Assembly: GCA_016223025.1 (NCBI GenBank)
Contig: JACRPU010000046.1
Location: forward strand, 1-52,960
Source: Nitrosomonadales bacterium
GTDB taxonomy: Bacteria; Pseudomonadota; Gammaproteobacteria; Burkholderiales; Gallionellaceae
Reading direction: 5' to 3'
Length of the DNA stretch: 52,960 bases
Positions 16,343 through 24,882 of this stretch are shown piece by piece. Each line of letters opens with the position of its first letter. Position 1 is the stretch's first letter. Below the pieces are notes generated by a model. It was not told the origin of the DNA, searched no databases, and saw only the letters and a list, made by a program, of their open reading frames with translations. The translations under genes were made by a program, and so were the position numbers.

Positions 16343-17450
16343 TTTCAGCTCCTCCGCCCAGAAATTGGAAAAGCGACACGCGCCCGTTGAACATGTCGGC
16401 TACGAAAACCCTGTTGCGCGCATCAATCCAGACGCCGGAAGGCAGATAAAACATGCCGGTTTCCCGCCCCATGCCGCCGATCGGCAACAGGAATTCCCCT
16501 CTCCTGTTAAACACCAGCAGGTGGTCGTAATACGACTCGACGACGTAAACATTGCCCTCGTCGTCCACCGCCACGCCTTTGGGCCGCACCAGGTTGCCCA
16601 CATGCAGCCCGCGCTCGCCGATTATCAGCCTCGCCTTGCCGGATTCGGCATCCAGCACCTGCACCCGCGCATTCATGGTGTCGGCGACAACCAGCTCGCC
16701 TTTCACCAGTGTCAAATAGGTCGGGTAGTTGAACTCCCCCGGCTTGTCGCCCTGCCTGCCCAACGTGCGCAGCAGCCGCCCTTCCGCGTCAAACACCTTG
16801 ATGTCGTGGGCGTGGGTGTCGGCAACATAAAGCTGGCGCGCCGCCGCATCGAACGCCAGGCCGACCGGCCTGCTCAGTTCGCCCGTGCCGATAGCGCCAA
16901 CGCTCTTGCCCTCCCGGTTGAGCCGCGCCACAAAACCCAGCTCCGAATCGGCGACGAAAATCTCGCCCGCTTCGCCGAGCGCGATGCCGGTCGGGGCGAC
17001 AAAGCGCCTGCCCGCATCGGCGGCTTCCCACACATCGAGGCGGCCTTCTTTCGGGTCAAAAACGAATACTGCCTGGCGGCTGGCGTCGGTGACGAAAATC
17101 CGCCCCTCCTCATCCACCGTTCCCGCCTGGGGGCGCTGCAGGACTACCGGCACGGCCTCCAGGTCAAACAATCCCGCCAGCCAGGAAAAGAAACCGCTGG
17201 CGCCGGTCTTTTTTTCCTGCGGCTCGCGAAAGTTTTCCTCGCCGGTCAGCTCTCCCGCATATACATAGCGCGGCACTTCGCCGCTCTCTTTGGAAGGCCA
17301 GGTCATGCGCCTGACTTCGGGCGATGCGCCGGCACCGTAATTCAACACGCCGCGCTCTGCCTTGGTGGCGCAACCCGCCAGCAGGGCGGCGGCCAGCAAT
17401 ACCCCCGCCCACCGGGGTAGAATTGCCGCAAAACCGCTCCGGACCGTCAT
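16335..17450 (-). CDS. NHL-type beta-propeller lipoprotein 1
   Basis: A 371-residue lipoprotein. The lipobox is LLAGC (Cys at about residue 26), after which the mature protein would be lipidated. From about residue 110 onward five to six NHL blades repeat, for example PTGIALGEAGEIFVADSELG, PVGLAFDAAARQLYVADTHA and PKGVAVDDEGNVYVVESYYD. NHL propellers are rigid binding scaffolds, not haem proteins; there is no CXXCH here. Location in the cytochrome locus suggests it holds conduit components together. ATG 17450 has GGAGG at good spacing; the ATG at 17519 adds 23 residues with no signal character. It overlaps the undecahaem gene. Confidence 0.88.
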   Translation of the reverse strand: MTVRSGFAAILPRWAGVLLAAALLAGCATKAERGVLNYGAGASPEVRRMTWPSKESGEVPRYVYAGELTGEENFREPQEKKTGASGFFSWLAGLFDLEAVPVVLQRPQAGTVDEEGRIFVTDASRQAVFVFDPKEGRLDVWEAADAGRRFVAPTGIALGEAGEIFVADSELGFVARLNREGKSVGAIGTGELSRPVGLAFDAAARQLYVADTHAHDIKVFDAEGRLLRTLGRQGDKPGEFNYPTYLTLVKGELVVADTMNARVQVLDAESGKARLIIGERGLHVGNLVRPKGVAVDDEGNVYVVESYYDHLLVFNRRGEFLLPIGGMGRETGMFYLPSGVWIDARNRVFVADMFNGRVSLFQFLGGGAESE

Positions 17451-17534
17451 TGCCAACCTCCAGTCAGCCTGCCGCGAAATAAGCTTCCGGGCAATTGTAA
17501 CATGCGCCGTTCGCCCCAAAACGCGTCCGGTCGC

Positions 17535-18611
17535 CTACCGGCTTTCCGAGCCATCCGAGCCATCCGAGCCACTTTTGCTTCTTTTTCGGGGCGGACGGAT
17601 ATGAAAGGCGGCCACCTGCCCGCCCGGTCCATCTGCGACATAAAGGCTTCCTTCATCAATTGCCAATGCGCCGAATTCTGTGACATGCAATTTCCGTGCC
17701 CCATAACTGGCAACGCGTTCGCCGTGCAGATACACCCAGAGAGTCTGGTTAAAAGCATCGGCGATGAAGAGGCGGCCATACTGATCGGCAGCCAGGGCAT
17801 GGGGCCGAACCAGCTCCCCCTTGCCGATGCGTTCGCGCACCCGCCCTTCCTCGTCCATGGCAACAACGCAGGAACAGCTTCTGTCAACCGCATACACGCT
17901 GCGTTCCTTGCTTGCCAGCGCCCCCCACGACACATGCTCGCCTTCACCGGCAACGGGGAAAGCGCGGCTTGCCCACCCCGGGGGGTCTATCGCAATCAGC
18001 CGCCTGCTCCTGCGGTCGCTGGCGACAATCATGCCCGAAAACTCATCCGCGACAAACTCTTCCAGATCGGCCTCGGCTTGCGGGTCGGGCAGCGTCTCCA
18101 GCAACTCCCCGTTCCGTTTGAAGTGCAGCACGGCGGCGCTTCCTGCTTCCAGCACAAGTAATGTCCGATCCGGGCCAACCTGCAAACGGGTGCGCGATGC
18201 GGCATCCATGCCGGGCAAGGCGACCAGTACCTGTAGCGTCGAATCGAAACGATATATTTTGCGCGCGCCGCTGTCAGCAATATAGAGATCGGGGCCGCGC
18301 GCGGCCAGCGACGAAGGAAAGACAAGCGCCGCGTACCCCTGCGGCTCTCCCGGCAAAGGGTCGCCGTTGCTATCCAGATGAACGGCAAGCTGCCCGCCGG
18401 TGATGGTTTTCCAGGGAACCAGCACGCGATCCTGCGCCAGTGCGGGCAAAATGCCGTACAGTATCAGTGCAACAGCCAGCGCGCCGCGAACCGCAAGCGC
18501 GCGCAGCCCCTGAAAATCATTAACGTGAAACTCGCGCAGCGAGGGCTTCGCCCTCTCTCCCTCCGGGAGAGAGTAGAGTGAGGGAACGGGCATGGCGAGT
18601 TTCATAATCAT
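17535..18611 (-). CDS. Beta-propeller protein 2 with repeat-derived N-terminus
   Basis: Encodes up to 358 residues. After a hydrophobic export segment (GALAVALILYGILPALAQD, about residues 43-61) the mature part has NHL-like blades: GPDLYIADSGARKIYRFD, PHALAADQYGRLFIADAFNQ and FGALAIDEGSLYVADGPGGQ. The codons for roughly the first 30 residues lie in repeat DNA (hairpin 18585-18635 and the cgtgaa repeat 18520-18543), so the true start is unclear; no ATG lies between the repeat and the signal peptide. The C-terminus is a basic and Ser/Asp tail with a short DNA repeat (SDGSDGSESR). It probably acts as a scaffold with propeller 1. Confidence 0.75.
   Translation of the reverse strand: MIMKLAMPVPSLYSLPEGERAKPSLREFHVNDFQGLRALAVRGALAVALILYGILPALAQDRVLVPWKTITGGQLAVHLDSNGDPLPGEPQGYAALVFPSSLAARGPDLYIADSGARKIYRFDSTLQVLVALPGMDAASRTRLQVGPDRTLLVLEAGSAAVLHFKRNGELLETLPDPQAEADLEEFVADEFSGMIVASDRRSRRLIAIDPPGWASRAFPVAGEGEHVSWGALASKERSVYAVDRSCSCVVAMDEEGRVRERIGKGELVRPHALAADQYGRLFIADAFNQTLWVYLHGERVASYGARKLHVTEFGALAIDEGSLYVADGPGGQVAAFHIRPPRKRSKSGSDGSDGSESR
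18520..18543 (-). repeat. cgtgaaactcgcgcagcgag repeat, copy 3, inside a gene start
   Basis: TTAACGTGAAACTCGCGCAG and GCGAG continue the same string as at 3031-3053. Here the repeat is read as codons for the extreme N-terminus of propeller protein 2. Confidence 0.7.
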
Positions 18612-18635
18612 AGGTGGCTACTCGCCATGCCCGTT
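18585..18635. other. 16-bp perfect intercistronic hairpin
   Basis: Arms 18585-18600 (AACGGGCATGGCGAGT) and 18620-18635 are exact inverted repeats with a 19-base loop. The hairpin straddles the stop of the trihaem gene and the possible start codons of propeller protein 2. It could limit ribosome access or process the transcript between the two genes. Confidence 0.7.
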
Positions 18636-19038
18636 AGTGCCGCCGCTGATTGAAGTCTCCCCCTCCGGAGGGGCCGCTGGGGTCCTGGCTTCCGTAAAAA
18701 CCGCCGGCAAGCCCCGGTCGTCCGGTATGGCAGCGATGGCAGAACTCGGCGCTCCAAGCAATTTGATTGTTGTGGCACATGCCGCAAAACTTCCCGTCTA
18801 TGATTTCGCCCATGGTGATATCGTTGCTGCCGGCGCGCATCTTGAAGCCGCCTTCACTGTGGCACACGTTGCAGGTAAAGCGCAGGCGATGGAACCAGTG
18901 CGGAAACACCACCGGTCGCACACCCGCCTTGTCCGCATACCGGTTGAGCACCACGTCGCCGTATTCCCCCCGCGCCTGCGGTGCGGCCAGCACCAGACCC
19001 AGCACCAGCGCGGCCAGCCATCGTTGCGGGGCGCTCAT
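18634..19038 (-). CDS. Trihaem c7-type cytochrome (type A)
   Basis: A 134-residue exported cytochrome with three CXXCH motifs: CNVCH, CGMCH and CHRCH. The signal peptide is residues 1-24 (ends PQARGEYG). The mature N-terminus EYGDVVLNRYADKAGVRPVV and FPHWFHRLRF are nearly the same as in the protein at 21586, so the two are paralogues. The extra histidines (HWFH, and those in CXXCH) can serve as distal haem ligands, as in c7 proteins. The start MSAPQRW at 19038 overlaps the upstream gene's stop by four bases. An upstream in-frame ATG (19143) would lie well inside that gene and is rejected. Confidence 0.9.
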   Translation of the reverse strand: MSAPQRWLAALVLGLVLAAPQARGEYGDVVLNRYADKAGVRPVVFPHWFHRLRFTCNVCHSEGGFKMRAGSNDITMGEIIDGKFCGMCHNNQIAWSAEFCHRCHTGRPGLAGGFYGSQDPSGPSGGGDFNQRRH

Positions 19039-19673
19039 TCGTTGCCCTGGTTCATCCGCCACTTGGGCGCCGGGCGCTCGACGTTGTGGCAAAACGGGCA
19101 CTCGGTCAGCGGGAATGCCACGGCGCCGTGGCAGAGACCGCACTGCTCGCCCTGCAAGATGTTATACATGCTGATTCTGGTCTCGCCGACCCGGGACTTG
19201 AACAGTTCTTCGTGGCAGTTATCGCAGGTGAGCCACTGGGTGTGGATTTTGTGAGGAAAGCGCACGACCGGCATGCTCCCGCGCAGATCCATCAACACAT
19301 CCAGATCGAGTACCTGCACCTTGTTTTCGGCAGGAAGCAGGGAACGGCGCGGGCTGATTGCGCCGCGATCCAAGGCTTTCGCCCAGAGTACACGGTTGCC
19401 GGCCTGGTGGGGGGGCAGTTCTGACAACCCGTCGCCCGGCTCTTGCAGTTCTACGATGCCCGGCCCGCGCGGATCATGTACCTGATCTCTGGACAGCGGT
19501 ATCCAGTTGTCCGGGTGCTGGCCCAACGGCGTCTGGGCCTTGCTGTCAAGCGTCCATTGCCCCAGCACCGGCCACGATACGGCGGCCAGAAGGAGCGCGG
19601 AAAACATGCGGCCAGCGAGCCGGCGGGAGAGAAACCGGGTGCCGGTGCGGGGTTTCGTCAATTCTGCAATCAT
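19035..19673 (-). CDS. Trihaem c7-type cytochrome (type B)
   Basis: A 212-residue exported protein with CDNCH, CGLCH and CPFCH in its C-terminal 90 residues. A hydrophobic segment (MFSALLLAAVSWPVLGQ, residues 23-39) is the export signal. The haem domain (FPHKIHTQWLTCDNCH, ISMYNILQGEQCGLCHGAVA, FPLTECPFCH) is homologous to the C-terminal half of the protein at 20672, and the preceding linker also aligns (HDPxxxG and SPR/TPR positions). An ATG at the codon for residue 23 is an alternative start. It overlaps the following type A gene by four bases and lies 110 bases after the helical protein gene. Confidence 0.88.
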   Translation of the reverse strand: MIAELTKPRTGTRFLSRRLAGRMFSALLLAAVSWPVLGQWTLDSKAQTPLGQHPDNWIPLSRDQVHDPRGPGIVELQEPGDGLSELPPHQAGNRVLWAKALDRGAISPRRSLLPAENKVQVLDLDVLMDLRGSMPVVRFPHKIHTQWLTCDNCHEELFKSRVGETRISMYNILQGEQCGLCHGAVAFPLTECPFCHNVERPAPKWRMNQGNE

Positions 19674-19783
19674 GTGCTTGCACGCGCGTCATAAGCTGCA
19701 TGGGGAAGCCAATCCTCCATCCATCCGATCCATCCGATGCTGAATCATGAGCCTGCCGCCATTCCGGGGAAGTTCGACTCGAT

Positions 19784-20668
19784 TTATTGCGGCACCACAA
19801 GGCCGGCGACACCCAGCGCGTTCATCAGGTATTCCGTGCCGGTGCGCACGCTTTCCAGCGCGCGCGGAAAGTTTTTTTGCTCCGCATAGCCGCGAGCCTG
19901 CTCGATTGCCTCGCGGGACTGATTGACCAGGGAATCTATAATCAGCCTGGATTCTTCCTTGGGTTTGTATTCGGCTACCGCCACCGGGACAAGCTCCGCA
20001 TAACTGCGGTTGCGCTCCATCTCGAACGCATACTCCTCCGCCGGCGTTTCAAACTTCAGGGCATAATCGAGCGTGGTTGAACCCAGAACCCGGTTCAATG
20101 CGGCTCTCATGACCTGCTCGGCCTTATCCAGCGCCCGCAGCGCATCTCCCGGGCGATCTTCCCTGGCATGCTTCCTGGCGGCATCCAGCAGCCTGGAAAC
20201 ACCCAGAGTTGCGGCTTCATCGGTTTCGGCGCCTGCCGCGCCGGGCTTGCGCCCGGCGCTTTTCAGGTAACTGCGGTAGGACTTCTCCAGCGACTCGGCG
20301 CCTTGCAGTCTTTCCGCATACTCTGCCCGCTGCTTGGCGGCGAGCGCCGCAGCATCGGGCGCAAGCCGCCGCGCCTTGCCTATTGACGACATTGCTTCGT
20401 TAAACCGCTTCTCCGCAGCGCCGTAGTCCCCGGCTTTCAGTGCGGCGAGGGCAAGGCCATAGCTTTCCTTTGCCAGGGCAAAAAGACGCAATGCCTCGGC
20501 ATCCTGGCTGGCCTGAATGCGTTCTGCGACCGCCGCATCCTCGACCAGGCTGCGCGCAAACGCCTGTTTCTGCACCAGCCCCGCAGGAGCGCCCTGCGGG
20601 GCTGGCGCCTGGGCGAACGCAACTTGCGCCACGCCCAGGGACAGAAGGAAAACCGCCCGGCGGATCAT
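19784..20668 (-). CDS. Exported alpha-helical (TPR-like) protein of the cytochrome locus
   Basis: A 294-residue protein with a signal peptide (residues 1-19, ends QVAFAQAP) and an almost wholly helical, Ala/Glu/Lys/Arg-rich mature part. Segments such as LALAALKAGDYGAAEKRFNE and ARKHAREDRPGDALRALDKA look like degenerate TPR units. There is no CXXCH and no lipobox. It sits between the two halves of the mirrored cytochrome block, three bases after the stop of the tetrahaem gene. It may be a structural partner of the trihaem proteins. I do not recognise a named family. Confidence 0.75.
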   Translation of the reverse strand: MIRRAVFLLSLGVAQVAFAQAPAPQGAPAGLVQKQAFARSLVEDAAVAERIQASQDAEALRLFALAKESYGLALAALKAGDYGAAEKRFNEAMSSIGKARRLAPDAAALAAKQRAEYAERLQGAESLEKSYRSYLKSAGRKPGAAGAETDEAATLGVSRLLDAARKHAREDRPGDALRALDKAEQVMRAALNRVLGSTTLDYALKFETPAEEYAFEMERNRSYAELVPVAVAEYKPKEESRLIIDSLVNQSREAIEQARGYAEQKNFPRALESVRTGTEYLMNALGVAGLVVPQ

Positions 20669-20671
20669 GCG

Positions 20672-21589
20672 CTACGGCTTTCCGGTTGCCTTCTGCGCTG
20701 GCGGTGCGGCTGCCTGTGATGCGCCCTTTTTCTGCGAATGGCACTTGGCGCACTCGGAAACCGGGAACGCCACCGTACCGTGGCAGACGCCGCACTTTTG
20801 GCCGAGCAGAATCAGCGGCATGCTGATGATATTCGCCCCCTTCTGCGGGACGAATATCGCCGGGTGGCAATTGGAGCAATCCAGCCATTCCGTATGCTGC
20901 TTGTGCGGGAATACCACATCCTGCACCGCAGCTTTCGGCGCACGCAAGATATCCAGATCCATCACCATCGCTTCCGCGAACGGGTTGTCCCGCTCCCAGC
21001 GCGGAGTGACCTTCTTGCCTTGCAGCGAGGCGACCCAGTCGGTATTGTTGCCGAACCTGCTGCGGGTCAGATCGGCCATGCCCTCCATCGGCGGCTGCAG
21101 CATGAGCGTACCGTCGTTGGCGGGGTCATGGATGCCATCCTGCGACGGAGGAAGGTTGCGCTTGTCCATCGGCTTCAGCAGGCGGTTGAAGTTGAACGCG
21201 ACTGGCGGAAGAGGCTGCGCGGCACCTGCCGGTGCGGCGCCCGGTGCAGCACCGGCGGTAGCGCCGAGAGCGACCTTGACCTTGTCCACCATGAAATCAA
21301 CCACGGCCTGAATTTCGCTGTTGGTAAAGTTCCTGCCTTCGAGGCCCCCTTTGGCCGGCATGCCTTTTGGTGTGCCTTCCAGCGCGCTCTTGTAAAGCCT
21401 CGCCATGCCAGCGGCCACCGGCACCCTCCAGTCGTTGGGATCGCCCAGCTTGGGCGCACCGCCGATACCGGTGTTATGGCAACTGGCGCAAGCCTTGTCG
21501 TAAGCCTGTTTTTCGAACTGCTGCGCCGAGGCGGCTGGCGCCAGAGACAGGCCCAGCAGAATTGCTGCAATCAGCTTGTGCTTTTTCAT
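20672..21589 (-). CDS. Tetrahaem cytochrome: class-I domain fused to c7-type domain
   Basis: A 305-residue exported protein. Residues 1-22 are a signal peptide (ends APAASAQ). Residues 25-108 form a cytochrome c5-like monohaem domain (CASCHNTGIGGAPKLGD, Met ligand candidate in KGMPAKGG). An Ala/Gly/Pro linker follows. The C-terminal part has CSNCH, CGVCH and CAKCH and aligns with the type B protein at 19035 (FPHKQHTEWLDCSNC, GTVAFPVSECAKCH). The tail is Ala/Lys rich. The start overlaps the stop of the preceding type A gene by four bases. The fusion could join a soluble electron shuttle domain to the c7 wire. Confidence 0.9.
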   Translation of the reverse strand: MKKHKLIAAILLGLSLAPAASAQQFEKQAYDKACASCHNTGIGGAPKLGDPNDWRVPVAAGMARLYKSALEGTPKGMPAKGGLEGRNFTNSEIQAVVDFMVDKVKVALGATAGAAPGAAPAGAAQPLPPVAFNFNRLLKPMDKRNLPPSQDGIHDPANDGTLMLQPPMEGMADLTRSRFGNNTDWVASLQGKKVTPRWERDNPFAEAMVMDLDILRAPKAAVQDVVFPHKQHTEWLDCSNCHPAIFVPQKGANIISMPLILLGQKCGVCHGTVAFPVSECAKCHSQKKGASQAAAPPAQKATGKP

Positions 21590-22122
21590 GGTGCCGCCCT
21601 CCTCTTCTTGCCGGTCGCACTATCTGACGGCGCGCTCTTGGCTCCGGTTGCCGGAGCGGTGCCCGCCGCAGCCGGTGCGGTCGCGCTCACGCCGGCAGCG
21701 CCCGGTGCGGGTGCGGTGGCGCCCGGAGCATACAGTCTGCCCTGGGTGCTGTTATGGAACTGGGTCGGTGTGCCCGGAATACCTGCGTGGCACATGTTGC
21801 AGTTTTCCACGCTCCAGGCGATTTCCCCGTTGTGGCAAGCGCCGCAAAACTGGCCGTCAACTATCTTGCCCATGGTGATGTCGTTGCCGCCCGCCTTGAA
21901 CTTGAAGCCCAGATCGGCATGACAAACCTTGCATGTGAAGCGTATCCGGTGGAACCAATGCGGGAAGACGACAGGACGCATGTTTCCCTTATCGGAATAG
22001 TTGTTGATGACGACATCGCCGTACTCGGCGCGCGCCTCCGGAATGCCGGTAACCAGCAACGCCCACGCCGCCACCATGGCGGACATGGCATAGCCTGCAG
22101 CTAACCTTATTCGTTTCTTCAT
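21586..22122 (-). CDS. Trihaem c7-type cytochrome (type A) with Ala/Pro tail
   Basis: A 178-residue exported cytochrome with CKVCH, CGACH and CNMCH. The signal peptide ends near PEARAEYG. The mature N-terminus EYGDVVINNYSDKGNMRPVV and the following FPHWFHRIRF match the type A protein at 18634 almost residue for residue. A low-complexity Ala/Pro/Gly tail of about 55 residues (APAPGAAGVSATAPAAAG) and a basic end follow the haem domain; the other paralogue lacks this. It is the first cytochrome after the beta-barrel gene, with a good ribosome binding site (GGGGGAGA). The 203-bp gap upstream may hold a promoter, but none is clear. Confidence 0.9.
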   Translation of the reverse strand: MKKRIRLAAGYAMSAMVAAWALLVTGIPEARAEYGDVVINNYSDKGNMRPVVFPHWFHRIRFTCKVCHADLGFKFKAGGNDITMGKIVDGQFCGACHNGEIAWSVENCNMCHAGIPGTPTQFHNSTQGRLYAPGATAPAPGAAGVSATAPAAAGTAPATGAKSAPSDSATGKKRRAAP

Positions 22123-22325
22123 TTACTGTCTCCCCCTGTGTTTTACCCAGCCGCGATGAATCAGCAAACCGACCGCATCCCCGGTTTATTGATGCTGGAA
22201 GCCCGCATCATAAATTAATTAGCAAAAGAATGCCAAGCGCAAGCATTGCCCCGCAAGAAACACCCGGCGAGGGGGCGCGGCAGCCGCTTCCCGGCAACAG
22301 CCGCGTTGCGTCAAACGGTCAGCTC

Positions 22326-24770
22326 TCAGTTGCCGATGGTGCGCCAGGCGCGCAACTGCAAAAAGAGCGAAGCATGCTTTACGCCGTTCTTGTCATCGAG
22401 AAATGCGGTGAGCCGCGCTTCGTTCATCCCTATCCGGTAGCTCAGGTGCTGGTCCAGCGCATAAGCGAGCGGCTTGCGGACCGTGCCGCCGTTTGCCGCG
22501 TTCGCGGTAGCGGTATTGGACTGCGCGGTTATATCCAGTTGCCCCCGGTAACGCAGGTTGCGCACGCCAAAAACATGGTTTTTTGCGTAGGTGCCCGCGA
22601 GCGCGCCGCTGGTCTGCATCCGCCCATCCGGGGCGCGCGTTACCTGCATGGTCCCGTCCACCTTCGCGCCGTAGCCCTCGTAGATGGGTTGCTGGCCCTG
22701 CCCCCCGATGTATACGGCCACGGTACGGGTGCGGCCGGCATTCGTTCCCCCTGTGACTTTTACATCGGTGACCGTCGCGCTTGCCGACCCGGACATCCGT
22801 TCACCGCCTAGCGTGCTCGACAGACCGGCGCTGTTGCGGAATGTGCTGCTCTTCTCGGAAATCCGGGCAGCGTTATCGGACAGCGGCAGGTTGACGGACA
22901 CATCCTGGCTGAGAGTGTAGCGCGGCACCACTTTGCCGGTGGCGGCGAAATCGAGATACCCGCTCAGGGCGTGCCCGATACCGGTGAAAGCCCTCGGATT
23001 AAAACCGCTGCCTCCGACAACGCCAGGGCCGCCGGTCTGGTTGGTGAGGCCGCCGTTGGCGGTCCAGACATAGCTGGCCTTGTTTTCCAGCTTGATGTTG
23101 TCGGACCGGTAGGTGGCGGTACCGTTCTGCGTCGTGATGAATTCCCCCGTGCCGCGCCCGACCGAGCGCGTCACGCTCGCGTCGGCATTGTATTTGAGAT
23201 TGTCCGATGCGTCGTAGAATGCCGAACCGGTTCCGCCGATATTGGTGGTGGTGACTTCGCTGCCCTGGGAAACGGTCACCGCCCGGAAATACCGCCCCGT
23301 GCCGGTCAGGAAAAGCGGCACCTCCTCGTCTTCGGGTTGCCAGCTCGCAACGGTGTTGAGCTGCATGAAACGGGCGCGCGAGCTGCCTTGCTGCGCCTGG
23401 TCGCCCTGCATGGATTGGGTGAAGTTGGCGGAACTTTTGAGCAATAGCAGGGAATCCGGCGGCAAATAAGTGTGTTGCGCCGACAGGATGTTCGTGGTCA
23501 GTGTGTCTCCCAGCCGCGATTTGGACACCGTGCGCCTCGCGCTGGAATAGAGCGGCTGATCCTGTTCGCTGCCCAGTTTGGTCGAATAGGTGCCGTTCCA
23601 CGCCGTGTACGAATACTTACCGGAGCGTTTCGCGTCCGTGGAGTTGAGCTGGTATCCCAGCGAGTACCGCGAAGGACCGACCGGCGGGCGGTAGCTCTGT
23701 TGCAGGGACAGCGTCTTGATGCTCGTTTCTTCGCCGCCCAATTCCTGCCCGGCGCGGCTGTCGGTAGTGGAAAACGATGCGGTAAACGGAAAACGGCTGC
23801 GCGCGAACAAGGCCAGACCGCCGTTTCCGAACAGCTTGTTGTCGCGGTTGGCGGTGCGCGTCACCGTGCCGGGAACGCCGTTCGTGCTGTTTATGGTGTA
23901 GATGTTTTCCTTGCTGCTCAACACGCCGAGACCGCCGTTTACCTGGGCGATATACGGCTGCATGATATAGCTCGCCGCCTTGATTTCGGCGGTCTGGATA
24001 TTGGTAAAGTTTCTCTTTCTGTTCAGGATGGATGAGTAAGTCGAGCCGTTTATGCTGGTTTCGGTGCGCTTTTCGCGCAGCAGGCCGAGCGTTTCCGAAA
24101 CGCGCGCCGCCCAGCGGATCGGCGCCATCGCGTATTTCTTGCCGCGCTTTGCCGGTGGTTTGGATTCCGGCGCCGGTTTGGTTTCCGTTGCGGCGGCGCC
24201 CGGCCTGGATGCGGCGAACGGGTCGGGCTCTTCGTCTTTCTGCGCGGTTGTCCGCGGTTTGGACGGCGCAAACGGGTCGGCATCTTCCTCTTCCACCTTG
24301 AGGCCCTCTCCGGCACGGGGTTTTGCCGCCGGTTCAACCTTTCCGGTTTCCCGCGCGACCGTTTTCACGGGAGGTTCTGCGGCTTCTGGCGCCGCAACCG
24401 GCGACCCGGCGGGCACCCCTGCCATTCTGGGCTTCCTGCGCCGCTGATTTCTGCTTGGCTGGCGCGTTACGCTTCTGGCTTCCTGCGCCGCCGCCTGCGG
24501 CCCGACCGAAGCATCGGCGCCCCTGGTTTCCTGCATGGCCGCTTCGCCGCCGATCGTCTGCGTCAGTGCCGCGAGCACTATCGGGCGTTCGCCCGCTTCC
24601 GCCACCGGCCTTACGGGCTCGATCGCTATTTCGGCGGCATAAGCCACCCGCTGCACAGCAACCCCCATGCTGGCCAGCAAAATGAGCGCAACGCCAGGAA
24701 TGCGCCGTCCGGCTGGCTCACCCACCCCGCACCCCGCTCCTCTTGTCCGTCCGCTGCGCGCACACGCCAT
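22326..24770 (-). CDS. Predicted outer-membrane beta-barrel (conduit porin), 814 residues
   Basis: A large exported protein. An export signal ends near VAYAAEI (about residue 46). Residues 50-215 are a Pro/Ala/Lys/Glu-rich, low-complexity periplasmic arm with two DPFA repeats (EEDADPFAPSKP, EEPDPFAASRP). From about residue 225 to the end the sequence alternates polar and hydrophobic residues with frequent Tyr/Thr/Asn/Ser, typical of a barrel of more than 20 strands. No CXXCH is present. Being next to trihaem and tetrahaem cytochromes it is the best candidate for the porin of a porin-cytochrome conduit (MtrB/PioB-like in role). The last residues (AWRTIGN) are not the usual terminal Phe. The start is uncertain within the first 35 residues. 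Confidence 0.8.
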   Translation of the reverse strand: MACARSGRTRGAGCGVGEPAGRRIPGVALILLASMGVAVQRVAYAAEIAIEPVRPVAEAGERPIVLAALTQTIGGEAAMQETRGADASVGPQAAAQEARSVTRQPSRNQRRRKPRMAGVPAGSPVAAPEAAEPPVKTVARETGKVEPAAKPRAGEGLKVEEEDADPFAPSKPRTTAQKDEEPDPFAASRPGAAATETKPAPESKPPAKRGKKYAMAPIRWAARVSETLGLLREKRTETSINGSTYSSILNRKRNFTNIQTAEIKAASYIMQPYIAQVNGGLGVLSSKENIYTINSTNGVPGTVTRTANRDNKLFGNGGLALFARSRFPFTASFSTTDSRAGQELGGEETSIKTLSLQQSYRPPVGPSRYSLGYQLNSTDAKRSGKYSYTAWNGTYSTKLGSEQDQPLYSSARRTVSKSRLGDTLTTNILSAQHTYLPPDSLLLLKSSANFTQSMQGDQAQQGSSRARFMQLNTVASWQPEDEEVPLFLTGTGRYFRAVTVSQGSEVTTTNIGGTGSAFYDASDNLKYNADASVTRSVGRGTGEFITTQNGTATYRSDNIKLENKASYVWTANGGLTNQTGGPGVVGGSGFNPRAFTGIGHALSGYLDFAATGKVVPRYTLSQDVSVNLPLSDNAARISEKSSTFRNSAGLSSTLGGERMSGSASATVTDVKVTGGTNAGRTRTVAVYIGGQGQQPIYEGYGAKVDGTMQVTRAPDGRMQTSGALAGTYAKNHVFGVRNLRYRGQLDITAQSNTATANAANGGTVRKPLAYALDQHLSYRIGMNEARLTAFLDDKNGVKHASLFLQLRAWRTIGN

Positions 24771-24882
24771 CTACACTCCAAGACAAGCCGGCCAGGCGTA
24801 ATAATCGTAAAACCCAGATAACCCATCAGCGAGAAGACAATTTCCCCTTTCTGACTCCGGCTTGTCCGGCTTGGGCTGGTTG

